Of a stretch of 64,000 nucleotides of DNA, positions 19,031 to 27,947 are shown piece by piece (the first letter of the stretch is position 1; every line of letters begins with the position of its first letter). The stretch covers positions 62,001 through 126,000 of the forward strand of contig NZ_JARDUB010000004.1 of NCBI RefSeq assembly GCF_029360665.1. Reading direction: 5' to 3'. The DNA comes from Eudoraea chungangensis. Lineage in GTDB: Bacteria; Bacteroidota; Bacteroidia; Flavobacteriales; Flavobacteriaceae. Both the position numbers and the translations under genes were made by a program. The notes under the pieces are model-generated. The model did not search any database and was not told the DNA's origin. It saw only the letters and a program-made list of their open reading frames with translations.

Positions 19031-19801
19031 TTAAGGTTGCACTATAGTTAAATCTTCCTCACAGGGCCACAGAAAATTTGCAATAGGATCTTTAGAACTG
19101 CCTTGCAGGTTATAGTGCCACCACTCCGTTCTAATAGACCAGAAGCCATATTTTTCCATAATTTCTTTGAGCAATTTTCTGTTTTCTAGGATAGCCTCCG
19201 GTAGATTGGTATTGTCGTGGTAAGCTCGTTTTCCAAAATAATCAAAATCTGTTCCCATATCTACAAACTCGCCTTTCAATCCAACTAAACTAATGTCTAC
19301 AGCACCACCTTTATTGTGAATTGAGCCTTTCACAGGATTCGCTACATATTGAGGATTTGGAACCAATTCCCACATTTTATACTGCACCGCGTTTGGTCTG
19401 TAACAATCAAAAAATTTTATCCTGAAGCCATGTTCAATAAATTCCTTATTTGCAGATATCAATGCTTTTGCTGTCTTTACACGTGTATAACATTCCCCAC
19501 AAGGGTAAACCTTTGCCTTTAGAAAGTTATTAGTCGTGGCATACCGAAGATCATAGCTAAAATCATCACTAAAATCAGCCAATCTAATAAAGGTAGTATC
19601 CGTATAGCTATCTAACAGATAAGTCTTATCTACCTTAGGTGTTGCCTCTATAATTTCTTCTTTTTTAAGTATTATCTCCTTTTCTGCTTGCCTTATCTTC
19701 CTTTTATCGGACTCCTTGCATCCCGGGAATGCAAATAGAAAAAGTAGAATCCATACTCCCTTCAAAAATGGTAATTTGTACATCTGACTTTTTATAAACA
19801 T
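19031..19801 (-). CDS. M15 D-alanyl-D-alanine dipeptidase (VanX/DdpX-like) lipoprotein
   Basis: Zinc peptidase that splits D-Ala-D-Ala. It has a lipoprotein signal with lipobox Cys28 (FAFPGC), then the family signatures GSIHNKGGAVDIS (His and Asp zinc ligands) and TEWWHYNL (catalytic Glu and zinc His). Length 256 is normal with the added signal. An ATG at 19783 would give a cleaner lipoprotein signal and may be the true start. Without vanA/vanH neighbours it more likely recycles peptidoglycan dipeptide than confers glycopeptide resistance. Confidence 0.88.
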   Translation of the reverse strand: MFIKSQMYKLPFLKGVWILLFLFAFPGCKESDKRKIRQAEKEIILKKEEIIEATPKVDKTYLLDSYTDTTFIRLADFSDDFSYDLRYATTNNFLKAKVYPCGECYTRVKTAKALISANKEFIEHGFRIKFFDCYRPNAVQYKMWELVPNPQYVANPVKGSIHNKGGAVDISLVGLKGEFVDMGTDFDYFGKRAYHDNTNLPEAILENRKLLKEIMEKYGFWSIRTEWWHYNLQGSSKDPIANFLWPCEEDLTIVQP

Positions 19802-19990
19802 AAAAGCATTGTAATGTTTTATTGCAATTGCAAATTAGCTAACTCATTCGAACAATAAATACTTCTTGCTAACATTTTCCCAAAAGAGTAGTACCAAGAA
19901 CTTTAAAATACCTGAGATCCCATTTCTGTATGCCCTAGGGTCTTTTGCGGGGAGAATTACCCTTTGATTACCTCCAAATACCCTATCTAA

Positions 19991-20024
19991 TTTTCCCTTC
20001 CATTGAAGGCTTCAAAAGGGAAAA
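19991..20024. repeat. nested inverted repeat
   Basis: TTTTCCCTT (19991-19999) and AAGGGAAAA (20016-20024) are exact complements and enclose the 13-base palindrome TTGAAGGCTTCAA (20003-20015). It could be a transcript hairpin or a protein-binding site. It has no T-run directly after either arm. Confidence 0.6.
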
Positions 20025-20164
20025 CCGCAGATAGCTTTTTTAGGAACATTGAAATCATAGTTAGACCCTGCCTCTATGAGAATTATTCGATATTGGCTAA
20101 ATTAACCAATATTAAATTACAAAGCATTGGCGAAGTGAAGCTACTAAAAGTAATATTACATATC

Positions 20165-20197
20165 TTGTAAAAGACTGTCCTGTAATTCTTATCTTTC
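20165..20197 (+). promoter_or_regulatory. weak promoter candidate for sulfatase gene
   Basis: TTG (20165-20167), 22-base spacer, then TATCTTTC (20190-20197), one mismatch to TAnnTTTG, 61 bases before the ATG at 20259. Suggestive only. Confidence 0.3.
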
Positions 20198-20258
20198 TAA
20201 TCCAAATTACATGTAATTAGGACTCTTTATTCGGAAAGGAGTCACAATCTAACTATTA

Positions 20259-22022
20259 ATGAAAAAGACTTATTTACTTCTTTTCCTCTTTGTACTGAGT
20301 GCCTGTGTTAAAACCAATAAAGAACAAAACCAAAGCTCCGACATCCCAAATATTATCTTAATTATGGCTGATGATCAGGGTTGGGGAGATCTAGAAAGCA
20401 GTGGAAATAAAAATATTAAGACGCCTAACATAGACCTACTTTCTAGTGAGGGAGTTTCTTTTGTAAATTTTTATGTACAACCTGTATGCTCGCCTACACG
20501 CGCAGAATTATTAACGGGAATTCAATATCCAAAACTAGGTGTTTACGATACCTCAGCAGGTGGTGAAAGAATGAATCTTGGCACGCCTACTCTGGCGGAA
20601 GCACTTATAGAGGAGGGATATGTTACCGCTGCTTACGGGAAGTGGCATAATGGAATGCAGCCGCCTTACCATCCAAATTCAAGAGGGTTTACTGATTTTT
20701 ATGGTTTTACATCCGGACATTGGGGGAATTATTTTAGTCCTATGCTAGAACATAATGGTGAATTAGTAGAAGGTAAGGGGTTTTTGGTAGACGATCTTAC
20801 CCAAAGAGGAATAGACTTCATAGAACAAAACAAAAATCGGCCCTTCTTCTTGTATTTACCGTATAACACACCGCACAGTCCAATGCAGGTCCCCGATAAG
20901 TATTGGGATGCCTTTAAGGAGAAAGACTTGACTTCAAAATACCAGGACCAAGAAAAAGAAGATGTAGAATTCACTAAGGCGGCTCTGGCAATGGTTACCA
21001 ACATTGATGACAATGTAGGCCGAGTATTGAGAAAGGTTGCGTCTCTGGGCTTGTCTGAAAACACCATTATTATCTACCTAACGGACAATGGCCCCAATAG
21101 CTATAGATATAATGGAGGAATGCGAGGAAGAAAAGGCTCTGTGGATGAAGGTGGGGTACGGTCTCCTTTTTTTATTCGCTGGGAATCTAAACTCCAAAAA
21201 GGAAAAATAATAGAGCCAATAGCATCTGTTTTAGATATTATGCCTACCCTTTTAAGCATTGTTCGGAAGGAAAGCATAACCCCTTCATCCTTTGATGGCA
21301 TTGATTTATCGCCACTTTTGTTTAAAGAAAATCCCACTTGGAAAGATAGATTGTTATTCCATCATTGGAACGGAAAAACCAGTGTTCGCACAGAAAATTA
21401 CAGACTGGATAACGAAAATAGACTTTATCACATAAAAGAGGACAGAGGTCAAAGAACAGATCGGTCTTCGGAGTTTCCAGAAATTACCGAAAGTCTTATA
21501 GCGCAAAAAAAGTCATGGCTGCGAGAAACAGAACCTTCTATGGCAGATGACAGGCCTTTTACACTTGGTTACCCTGAGGCAATCTACACCCAAATACCTG
21601 CTCGGGATGGAATCGCGAGTGGTAGCATAAAGCGAAGTAATAGGTGGCCAAACGATTCCTTCTTTACGAATTGGAAAAATGTAAAGGATTCCATTAGTTG
21701 GGATGTAGAAGTTTTGTCGGCAGGAACCTATGAGGTGGAAGTGTATTATACTTGCCCTAAATCAGCAATAGGTAGCAACTTAAGTTTAACGCATGGCAAA
21801 AATGAACTTTCCACCCCTATATCGGCAAGTCATAATCCTCCTTTAAAAGGGATGGAAAATGATAGAGTGCCTAGGATGGAGTCTTATGTTAAAGATTTTG
21901 TTTCGCTAAAAATGGGCCGCATACAATTGCAAAAGGGCAGACATCCTCTCTCCTTAAAGCTTGCTTCCTTAAATGGATCTGCAGGGCCTGATATTCGTCT
22001 CCTACTATTCAAAAAACTCTAG
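20259..22022 (+). CDS. formylglycine sulfatase lipoprotein with C-terminal beta domain
   Basis: Type I sulfatase (587 residues) removing sulfate esters outside the cytoplasm. The lipobox Cys16 (LSAC) predicts a lipoprotein. Metal-site ADDQGWGD lies at about 37-44, and Cys77 in CSPTR (77-81) is the residue oxidised to formylglycine, with LLTG after it. GKWHNG and TDNGPN complete the catalytic set. Residues from about 430 on (GTYEVEVYY core, LSLKLASLNG end) form an extra beta-sandwich-like domain, possibly carbohydrate-binding. It is convergent with a second sulfatase 13 bases away. Substrate linkage cannot be read from sequence. Confidence 0.92.
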   Translation: MKKTYLLLFLFVLSACVKTNKEQNQSSDIPNIILIMADDQGWGDLESSGNKNIKTPNIDLLSSEGVSFVNFYVQPVCSPTRAELLTGIQYPKLGVYDTSAGGERMNLGTPTLAEALIEEGYVTAAYGKWHNGMQPPYHPNSRGFTDFYGFTSGHWGNYFSPMLEHNGELVEGKGFLVDDLTQRGIDFIEQNKNRPFFLYLPYNTPHSPMQVPDKYWDAFKEKDLTSKYQDQEKEDVEFTKAALAMVTNIDDNVGRVLRKVASLGLSENTIIIYLTDNGPNSYRYNGGMRGRKGSVDEGGVRSPFFIRWESKLQKGKIIEPIASVLDIMPTLLSIVRKESITPSSFDGIDLSPLLFKENPTWKDRLLFHHWNGKTSVRTENYRLDNENRLYHIKEDRGQRTDRSSEFPEITESLIAQKKSWLRETEPSMADDRPFTLGYPEAIYTQIPARDGIASGSIKRSNRWPNDSFFTNWKNVKDSISWDVEVLSAGTYEVEVYYTCPKSAIGSNLSLTHGKNELSTPISASHNPPLKGMENDRVPRMESYVKDFVSLKMGRIQLQKGRHPLSLKLASLNGSAGPDIRLLLFKKL

Positions 22023-22035
22023 TAATATTCCTCTG

Positions 22036-23664
22036 TTACAGGGGTTCATACAGCAAAATATCACTATCTAAAAATCCGATTCTTTCCGCCTTAGCCTGAA
22101 AAATTTGATCTCTTGGAATAGGGTTCTTATATACCTTCCAGACAGAATCCTTGGGTGACTTCCAGACTATGGTTGCATCATTCTGCTTAGAAACTAATTC
22201 TATTTCTTCTTTCACCTCCAACAATTCTAATGATGGAAGTTGGGGTTGCTCCCCTTCTATTAACCATTTAGAAATTAGTTCTTTCTCAGGATATTGTCCT
22301 AAATCACGGGTTTCCTTGATCCAAGACTTCAGCAGGCTACGAAAGCGCTCTAAAGACTCTGCATATTCCGGATTATTAGCTAGATTTACTAACTCGTAGG
22401 GATCTTTCTCTAAATTGTACAATTCTTCTTCTGGCTTATTAGGGTGCAACCATTGGGCCTGTTCCGGAGTTAATTCATTTTTCTCATATAAGAACCTCAG
22501 ATTCTGCATCATAGGCATTTGCTCTCTATACGAAACTCTCATAGCATGGCTGATGGTAGTATCGTAACTATAAATATATTTTAAATTTTTAGATCTTATT
22601 GCCCTTAAACGATCGTACTTTTCATCAAATCGATCTGAAGTAAAGTACAGTTCTTCGGGTTTTTTTTCTATTTCAAAATCCCCAAATTGTGCAACACCTT
22701 GCATTACTTCAGGAGGCTTAATACCAGCCAACGATAATACAGACGGAGCTAAGTCAATAAAACTCATAAATCTATCATCTCTGGTACCTGCACCTTCTTG
22801 CGCTGGAAATTTGATAACCATCGGGACTTTTGTCCCCGTTTCATACAAAGCTCTTTTATGTCTTGGAAAAGGTCCTCCATGGTCGCCATAGAAAAAGATA
22901 TAACTACTCTCATAAAGACCATCTTCTTTTAACTGCGCAATGACCTCCCCAATCTGATTGTCGAGTCTTTTTAAATTGCTATAATTTACAGCTATATCGT
23001 GTCTTATTATTTCATTATCAGGTAAATAGGGTGGCACATTAACCTCTTCAGGAGAAACAAAAAGGCTGTCTTTTCCTCTTTTCCATATTTGAGATTCATG
23101 GCATACTGAAAAATTAAAGACTGCAAAAAATGCTTGGTCTCCCTCTCTATTTCTCCAATGTCTTTTAGGGCTACTCTCGTCCCAGGCGCCATCCGTTTTC
23201 TCAAAATTATAATCCTCTTTTGGTCCATTTACGCAATAATAACCATCTTCCCGAAGGTATTCCGTAAACATTCTAACTCCCTGGGGAACAATAGGAGAAT
23301 AACCTGGTATTCCAATAGTTGGTTGATTCTCTTTACCTCTCCATGAGGCAAAGGTTCGCATATTGTGTGTGCCCAGTGTTGTCGGGTACATCCCGGTGAT
23401 TATAGCACTTCTGGCTGGGGCACAAACAGGAACAGGTGAATAGGCATTGTCAAAAATTACGGCATCTTTAGAAAGGGATTGTAAATGCGGCAATGATATA
23501 GTACTATCTCCATACATCGGAAACCATTCAGGAGATTGGTCCTCCGCCACAAGCCAAATTATATTAGGCTGATTTGGTTTTTCCTTTATAGTCTTCCCTT
23601 CCTTACAGGAAATAAAACTACTAATCAAAACCAATAAGAAGAGAATCTTGCTGAGTCTATTCAT
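22036..23664 (-). CDS. formylglycine sulfatase lipoprotein (sulfamidase-like group)
   Basis: Type I sulfatase of 542 residues with lipobox Cys20 (SSFISC). The metal motif is AEDQSPEW at about 40-47, with Glu in place of the first Asp. Cys81 in CAPAR (81-85) is the formylglycine site, a valid but less common version of C-x-P-x-R. FYGDHGG is the C-terminal metal site. The overall layout, including YPTTLGTHNMR, resembles heparan N-sulfatase-type enzymes, but O-sulfatases share it. It is the last gene of the minus-strand run that includes the TIM barrels, 7 bases after the upstream one, so it is probably cotranscribed with the 3-keto-sugar genes. Confidence 0.9.
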   Translation of the reverse strand: MNRLSKILFLLVLISSFISCKEGKTIKEKPNQPNIIWLVAEDQSPEWFPMYGDSTISLPHLQSLSKDAVIFDNAYSPVPVCAPARSAIITGMYPTTLGTHNMRTFASWRGKENQPTIGIPGYSPIVPQGVRMFTEYLREDGYYCVNGPKEDYNFEKTDGAWDESSPKRHWRNREGDQAFFAVFNFSVCHESQIWKRGKDSLFVSPEEVNVPPYLPDNEIIRHDIAVNYSNLKRLDNQIGEVIAQLKEDGLYESSYIFFYGDHGGPFPRHKRALYETGTKVPMVIKFPAQEGAGTRDDRFMSFIDLAPSVLSLAGIKPPEVMQGVAQFGDFEIEKKPEELYFTSDRFDEKYDRLRAIRSKNLKYIYSYDTTISHAMRVSYREQMPMMQNLRFLYEKNELTPEQAQWLHPNKPEEELYNLEKDPYELVNLANNPEYAESLERFRSLLKSWIKETRDLGQYPEKELISKWLIEGEQPQLPSLELLEVKEEIELVSKQNDATIVWKSPKDSVWKVYKNPIPRDQIFQAKAERIGFLDSDILLYEPL

Positions 23665-23671
23665 GCAACTT

Positions 23672-24490
23672 TTACAGCTTTTCTAAAAACCTAAGACTCT
23701 GAGGAACCTGTTCTACAACTCTAGAACACTCATCTTCGATAAACATATACTTCACAACGCCCAGTTCTTTTGCTCGTTTGACAACTCCTGCAATATCAAC
23801 CTGCCCGGTTCCCAAAACTACATTAGTCTCTACATCTTCATGACCGGTATTATTCCCTTTAACACCTTTCTCCATATCCTTTAAATGCAGTAATACTATT
23901 TTATCGGGATAGCGGTTTAAAACAGCAAGTGGATCTGCACCACCGTGATGTACCCAATACACATCCATTTCAAAAGCAAAGTCTTTCGCGTTTTGTGCCA
24001 TATAGTCAAATAAAGTTCCCTCCTTATAAGGTCTAAATTCATATCCATGTGCGTGGTATGCTAGAGTAATTCCTTCCTTTTTTAATGCCTTCCCTGCCTT
24101 ATTGAAAACTTCTGTGGCCTCTTTGGTTTTGGCAATATCAAATACATTATCCTCGTGTGGAATCCAAGCACACATAACATATTTGGCTCCAAATGTTTTT
24201 GCGTTGGCAATCACTTTATCTACATTATTTTGCAGGTCTTCGTAACTACTACCTACACTAACCATATCCAGCTTATTTTTCTTTAGCAAAGCCTTATATT
24301 CATCTATGGGTAGTCCGTAACTACCACCACCTTCAATTTTAGTTATTCCCCATTGGTTTACAAGTTGTAAGGTTCCTGGAACGTCTGTTTTAAACTGATT
24401 CCGCAGGCTGTACAACTGCAAGCCCACTTCCTGTGCTCCTAAAGAAGCAATGAAAAAAATTAAAAATAGACCGGTGACTAGGTTTTTCAT
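23672..24490 (-). CDS. exported sugar isomerase/epimerase-like TIM barrel (copy B)
   Basis: AP-endonuclease-2/xylose-isomerase-like TIM barrel, 272 residues. A signal peptide of about 19 residues ends SLGAQE, so the enzyme acts outside the cytoplasm. Metal-site features include GLQLYSLRNQ near the start, AYHAHGYEF, FEMDVYWVHHGG, LLHLKDME and FIEDE at the end. In Bacteroidota such secreted proteins accompany GMC and Gfo/Idh/MocA oxidoreductases and are linked to 3-keto-glycoside cleavage or epimerisation. It is a paralogue of the next upstream gene, 68 bases away. Confidence 0.88.
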   Translation of the reverse strand: MKNLVTGLFLIFFIASLGAQEVGLQLYSLRNQFKTDVPGTLQLVNQWGITKIEGGGSYGLPIDEYKALLKKNKLDMVSVGSSYEDLQNNVDKVIANAKTFGAKYVMCAWIPHEDNVFDIAKTKEATEVFNKAGKALKKEGITLAYHAHGYEFRPYKEGTLFDYMAQNAKDFAFEMDVYWVHHGGADPLAVLNRYPDKIVLLHLKDMEKGVKGNNTGHEDVETNVVLGTGQVDIAGVVKRAKELGVVKYMFIEDECSRVVEQVPQSLRFLEKL

Positions 24491-24558
24491 TTGTTTTGTT
24501 TTATTTGTTAATTAAGAATCTTCTATGCATAAGTAAAACACCCCATAAAGAGAAGAGA

Positions 24559-25380
24559 CTATAGTTCCTTCAGATATGCTAAGCTAAGTGGGATTTGCTC
24601 AAGAGATTTAGAAGATTCGTCTTCGATAAACAAATATTCTAATCCCATCTTTTTTGCCTCTTTGACCACAGCAGCAATATCTATCTGTCCGGTTCCAAGC
24701 ACTACGTTTGTTTCTACATCTGAAGTGCCATTAAGATTTCCCTCAACTCCTTTTTTGCAATCTTTAAGGTGCATAAGTTTAAACTTATTTGGATATTTTC
24801 GCAGCCATTCTACCGGGTCTTCTCCGGGATGTGCAAACCAATAAACATCCATCTCAAAAGCAAAGTTATCCGCATTCTGGATCATATAATCTAACAAGAA
24901 TTCTCCATTGTATGGTCTAAACTCATAACCGTGTGGGTGGTACACAAGAGTAACACCGTTGGTCTTCAATAACTTACCAGCCGAATTAAAAACATTCAAT
25001 GCCTTATTTGTGTCGGCTATTGTAAAACTATTTCCGTCATGAGGTATCCAAAAACAAACAACATATTTAGCCCCATATGCCTCTGCTCTATCCAAAACGC
25101 TTTCTGGTGAATTTTTCAATTCATCAAATGGTGCACTAATACTTACCATTTCTAAATTATTCTTTTCTAAAAGCGCTTTATAAGCCTTAAAACTATAGTT
25201 ATAGGTGCCGTCGTTACCATCTTCAATCTTGGTAATTCCCCATTCGTTTATTTTAGCAAGCATTCCTTCTACATCATCTATCATCTGATTTCTTAGACTA
25301 TAGAGCTGTATACCAATTTCCTGCGCAACCATGGAACTCATACCTAAGAGAAATAAACCGCATAAGGTAATTTTTTTCAT
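24559..25380 (-). CDS. exported sugar isomerase/epimerase-like TIM barrel (copy A)
   Basis: A 273-residue paralogue of the adjacent gene with the same frame of motifs: signal peptide ending MVAQE, GIQLYSLRNQ, VYHPHGYEF, FEMDVYWFAHPG, LMHLKDCK, FIEDES. The ATG at 25380 was chosen over a TTG two codons upstream since it begins the signal peptide. Differences fall mainly in residues 40-60, where this copy carries EDGNDGTYNYSFK and copy B has EGGGSYGLPID, near the substrate pocket of this fold, so the copies may act on different substrates. Confidence 0.88.
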   Translation of the reverse strand: MKKITLCGLFLLGMSSMVAQEIGIQLYSLRNQMIDDVEGMLAKINEWGITKIEDGNDGTYNYSFKAYKALLEKNNLEMVSISAPFDELKNSPESVLDRAEAYGAKYVVCFWIPHDGNSFTIADTNKALNVFNSAGKLLKTNGVTLVYHPHGYEFRPYNGEFLLDYMIQNADNFAFEMDVYWFAHPGEDPVEWLRKYPNKFKLMHLKDCKKGVEGNLNGTSDVETNVVLGTGQIDIAAVVKEAKKMGLEYLFIEDESSKSLEQIPLSLAYLKEL

Positions 25381-25421
25381 AGGCAATTAATTAATATGGT
25401 TAAAGATAAAACAATGAAAAG

Positions 25422-26138
25422 TTAAGTCAAAAGATTTCCTTTATCATCCCATTCGGCAATAATACCACGTTTACTCTGATCTATACATTTTGCCAGCCAT
25501 TCTTCTTCATAGGCAACTCCATGCTGTTGTAAAACATCTTCTGGCACTCCGTTCCAAACATTTGGCATATTTCCTACGTAACCCAAATCGGCTATTCCCT
25601 TTTCGGAAGTATAATAGCCCGTTAGCGTCAGATTTCGCATAAGAGAAAAGAACTGAACTTCCATAGGCTGTTCTCGCATGGGTATTTTGGCATCATAAAA
25701 TGCGATCTCATCTAATATCTCTTTTTGCTTAGCCTCTTCAGTGGTTTTAAACTCTGTTCCATTCCGTCTATTACTCTCATGGTCTAACCACATTAATCCT
25801 CCTCTTAAATCGGTCTGTAGTTCCGGAACATCCTTAGCCATAAATTCAATAAATTGGGGTACTTCAGCATCGAGAGGTCCACCAAATTCTTCATTAGGAG
25901 GAAGAATTAGATTGCAGAGCACGGCAATAGTAGAAAGTTCGTGTTCATTAAAAAACTGTTCCTTATTTAGCTTTTCAATTAATTCCTTTTCTTCTGGAGT
26001 TCTACCAAAGTCTCCGGTTAATTTTGGTGCCTCTGGTAAACTTAAATTCTGCTCTTCTTTAGGAGCACATCCGTGAATAGCCAAACCTCCTGCAACAGAA
26101 CCAAGAAGTAATGATTTTATACTATTTCTTCTATCCAT
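25422..26138 (-). CDS. gluconate 2-dehydrogenase subunit 3 family protein (Tat lipoprotein)
   Basis: Small partner subunit of periplasmic flavin sugar dehydrogenases, 238 residues. MDRRNSIKSLLLGS is a twin-arginine-type signal and HGCA at about 22-25 is a lipobox, so it should be a Tat-exported lipoprotein. The mature part has the subunit 3 pattern LSTIAVLCNLILPPNEE and FIEFMA. It lies 3 bases after the GMC gene, whose product has no signal, matching the known arrangement in which the small subunit carries the flavoprotein through Tat. Confidence 0.9.
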   Translation of the reverse strand: MDRRNSIKSLLLGSVAGGLAIHGCAPKEEQNLSLPEAPKLTGDFGRTPEEKELIEKLNKEQFFNEHELSTIAVLCNLILPPNEEFGGPLDAEVPQFIEFMAKDVPELQTDLRGGLMWLDHESNRRNGTEFKTTEEAKQKEILDEIAFYDAKIPMREQPMEVQFFSLMRNLTLTGYYTSEKGIADLGYVGNMPNVWNGVPEDVLQQHGVAYEEEWLAKCIDQSKRGIIAEWDDKGNLLT

Positions 26139-26141
26139 ATA

Positions 26142-27860
26142 TCAGATATTTTGCTGTTTAAGTTGTTCTACAATATAATCAGACGCGCGCCATGAAAGGG
26201 CCAAAATGGTCCAGGTACAATTTTTATCTGCCTGGGAAACAAAGGGTCCTGCATCCGTTATAAATACGTTGTTTACGTCATGAAGTTGTTGAAATTTATT
26301 AACGACTGAACGCTTAGGATCATCCCCCATTCTTGTGGTACCAACCTCGTGTATTATACTTCCGGGAGTAGACAGGCCGTAGTCATCTTCTTTGGATGGC
26401 GTGTCTCCTAAAACCTCACCTCCCATGTTATGTATTAGTTCTTCAAAGGTTGCCTGCATATGCCTGGCCTGATTCCTTTCGAAATCGGACCACTTATAGT
26501 TAAATCGTAACACGGGAATTCCAAATTCATCTACTGTAGTAGGATCAATTTCACAATAATTATCTTCTCTGGCAATAGCTTCTCCTCTGCCCCCAAATCC
26601 TAAGACAGAACCATAGTACTTTTTTACATCTTTACGCAAGCCGGCACCATATCCTCCTGTACTTAAACCAAAGAACTTATTAAATTCATTGGGATTAAAA
26701 CCAAAGCCATAATTAGGCATATGAATACCCCCCCAAACTTCTATGTGATATCCCCTGGGAAAGTCCAGATTTTTATTGTCTAACCACCATGGCGTATAAA
26801 CATGCATGCCACCAACTCCATCCTCATTATACATCTTTCTATTCATTAAATCTGGAATAAAACCAGCCCTACTTCCTCCGGTAGAATCATGAAGATACTT
26901 CCCTACCATATTGCTACTATTCCCCAGTCCGTTTGGATGCTGCTTACTCTTGGAGTTCAATAAAATACGTGCTGAACTACAGGCAGATGCAGCCAAGACC
27001 ACAACCTTTCCTTTAAGCACATATTCTTTGCGATCTTCTTTACTAATATAGGAAACTCCTGTGGCCTTACCTTCTTCATTTGTCTGTACTTCTCGTACCA
27101 CAGAATTGACATAAAGATCTATTTGCCCTCCACTCTTCTGGGCTGGGAAAATAAGGCAGGAGCCAGCTGAAAAATCGGCATAAACCTGACAGGAACGTGA
27201 ACATTGCCCACAGTAAAAACAAACTCCCCTATCGTTGTTTATTTTTTTAGTAAGCATGGACATCCTTGAGGGGATTACAGGTATTTTAGATTTACGAGCT
27301 CCTTTGATATAGAAAAGCTCATGAAGCCTTGGCTTAGGTGGTGGTAAGAAAAACCCATCCGGATCATTCGGAAGGCCCTCATTAGTACCAAAAACACCTA
27401 TAAGTTTATCTACTTTATCGTAATAGGGTTTTACATCTTCATAACCAATAGGCCAGTTATCTCCAAGACCATCTACGTCTTTATGTTTAAAGTCTTTCGG
27501 CCCAAAACGCAGTGATATTCTACCCCAATGGTTAGTTCTTCCTCCAAGCATATGGGATCTGAACCATTTAAATTCTGTTCCGTCCTTGTGTGTATATGGT
27601 TCCCCTTCAATTTCCCATCCTCCGTAAGCCATATCAAACTCACCAAAGACTCTGGTAGTCCCTGCTCCTCTTCGGGGAGATTCATAAGGCCATTTTAGTT
27701 GAGTCTGCTGGCTTGGCTCGGCGGGGTCAAAATAAGGCCCTGCCTCTACAACAGCAACCTTAAAACCTGCATCTGCTAAAACCTTAGCAGACATACCTCC
27801 TCCAGCCCCGGAGCCTACAATTATTGCATCGTACTGTTTGGGCGTTTCTTTTATTTGCAT
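26142..27860 (-). CDS. GMC family FAD oxidoreductase (sugar/glycoside dehydrogenase)
   Basis: FAD enzyme of 572 residues, large subunit of a gluconate/glucoside dehydrogenase-type complex. The FAD loop VGSGAGGGMSAKVLADAG lies at about 16-33 and the C-terminal GMC signature contains HEVGTTRMGDDPKRS with the catalytic His, followed by VFITDAGPFV. A central FYCGQCSRSCQVYADFSAG cysteine cluster is typical of this subgroup. There is no signal peptide, so export would depend on the Tat partner. Glucoside 3-dehydrogenases belong here; C3 oxidation is inferred. Confidence 0.9.
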   Translation of the reverse strand: MQIKETPKQYDAIIVGSGAGGGMSAKVLADAGFKVAVVEAGPYFDPAEPSQQTQLKWPYESPRRGAGTTRVFGEFDMAYGGWEIEGEPYTHKDGTEFKWFRSHMLGGRTNHWGRISLRFGPKDFKHKDVDGLGDNWPIGYEDVKPYYDKVDKLIGVFGTNEGLPNDPDGFFLPPPKPRLHELFYIKGARKSKIPVIPSRMSMLTKKINNDRGVCFYCGQCSRSCQVYADFSAGSCLIFPAQKSGGQIDLYVNSVVREVQTNEEGKATGVSYISKEDRKEYVLKGKVVVLAASACSSARILLNSKSKQHPNGLGNSSNMVGKYLHDSTGGSRAGFIPDLMNRKMYNEDGVGGMHVYTPWWLDNKNLDFPRGYHIEVWGGIHMPNYGFGFNPNEFNKFFGLSTGGYGAGLRKDVKKYYGSVLGFGGRGEAIAREDNYCEIDPTTVDEFGIPVLRFNYKWSDFERNQARHMQATFEELIHNMGGEVLGDTPSKEDDYGLSTPGSIIHEVGTTRMGDDPKRSVVNKFQQLHDVNNVFITDAGPFVSQADKNCTWTILALSWRASDYIVEQLKQQNI

Positions 27861-27947
27861 AAAATATTATCTGTTCAACAACTATTTTCTATTAACCGTT
27901 TAAATTACATTTTTTATTTGAAATAGTGCCTATAAATATGGGATTGA

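Larger units (their letters stand above)
19802..20258. other. 456-base divergent intergenic region
   Basis: Separates the VanX-like gene (minus) from a sulfatase gene (plus). No ORF of substance was found. It holds a nested inverted repeat at 19991-20024 and a weak promoter candidate at 20165-20197. The rest is AT-rich with no recognised element. Confidence 0.6.

Noticed and set aside
19031-19801. Vancomycin-resistance-type vanX
   Set aside because: No vanA, vanH or vanRS partners; Gram-negative lipoprotein version fits cell-wall dipeptide recycling.
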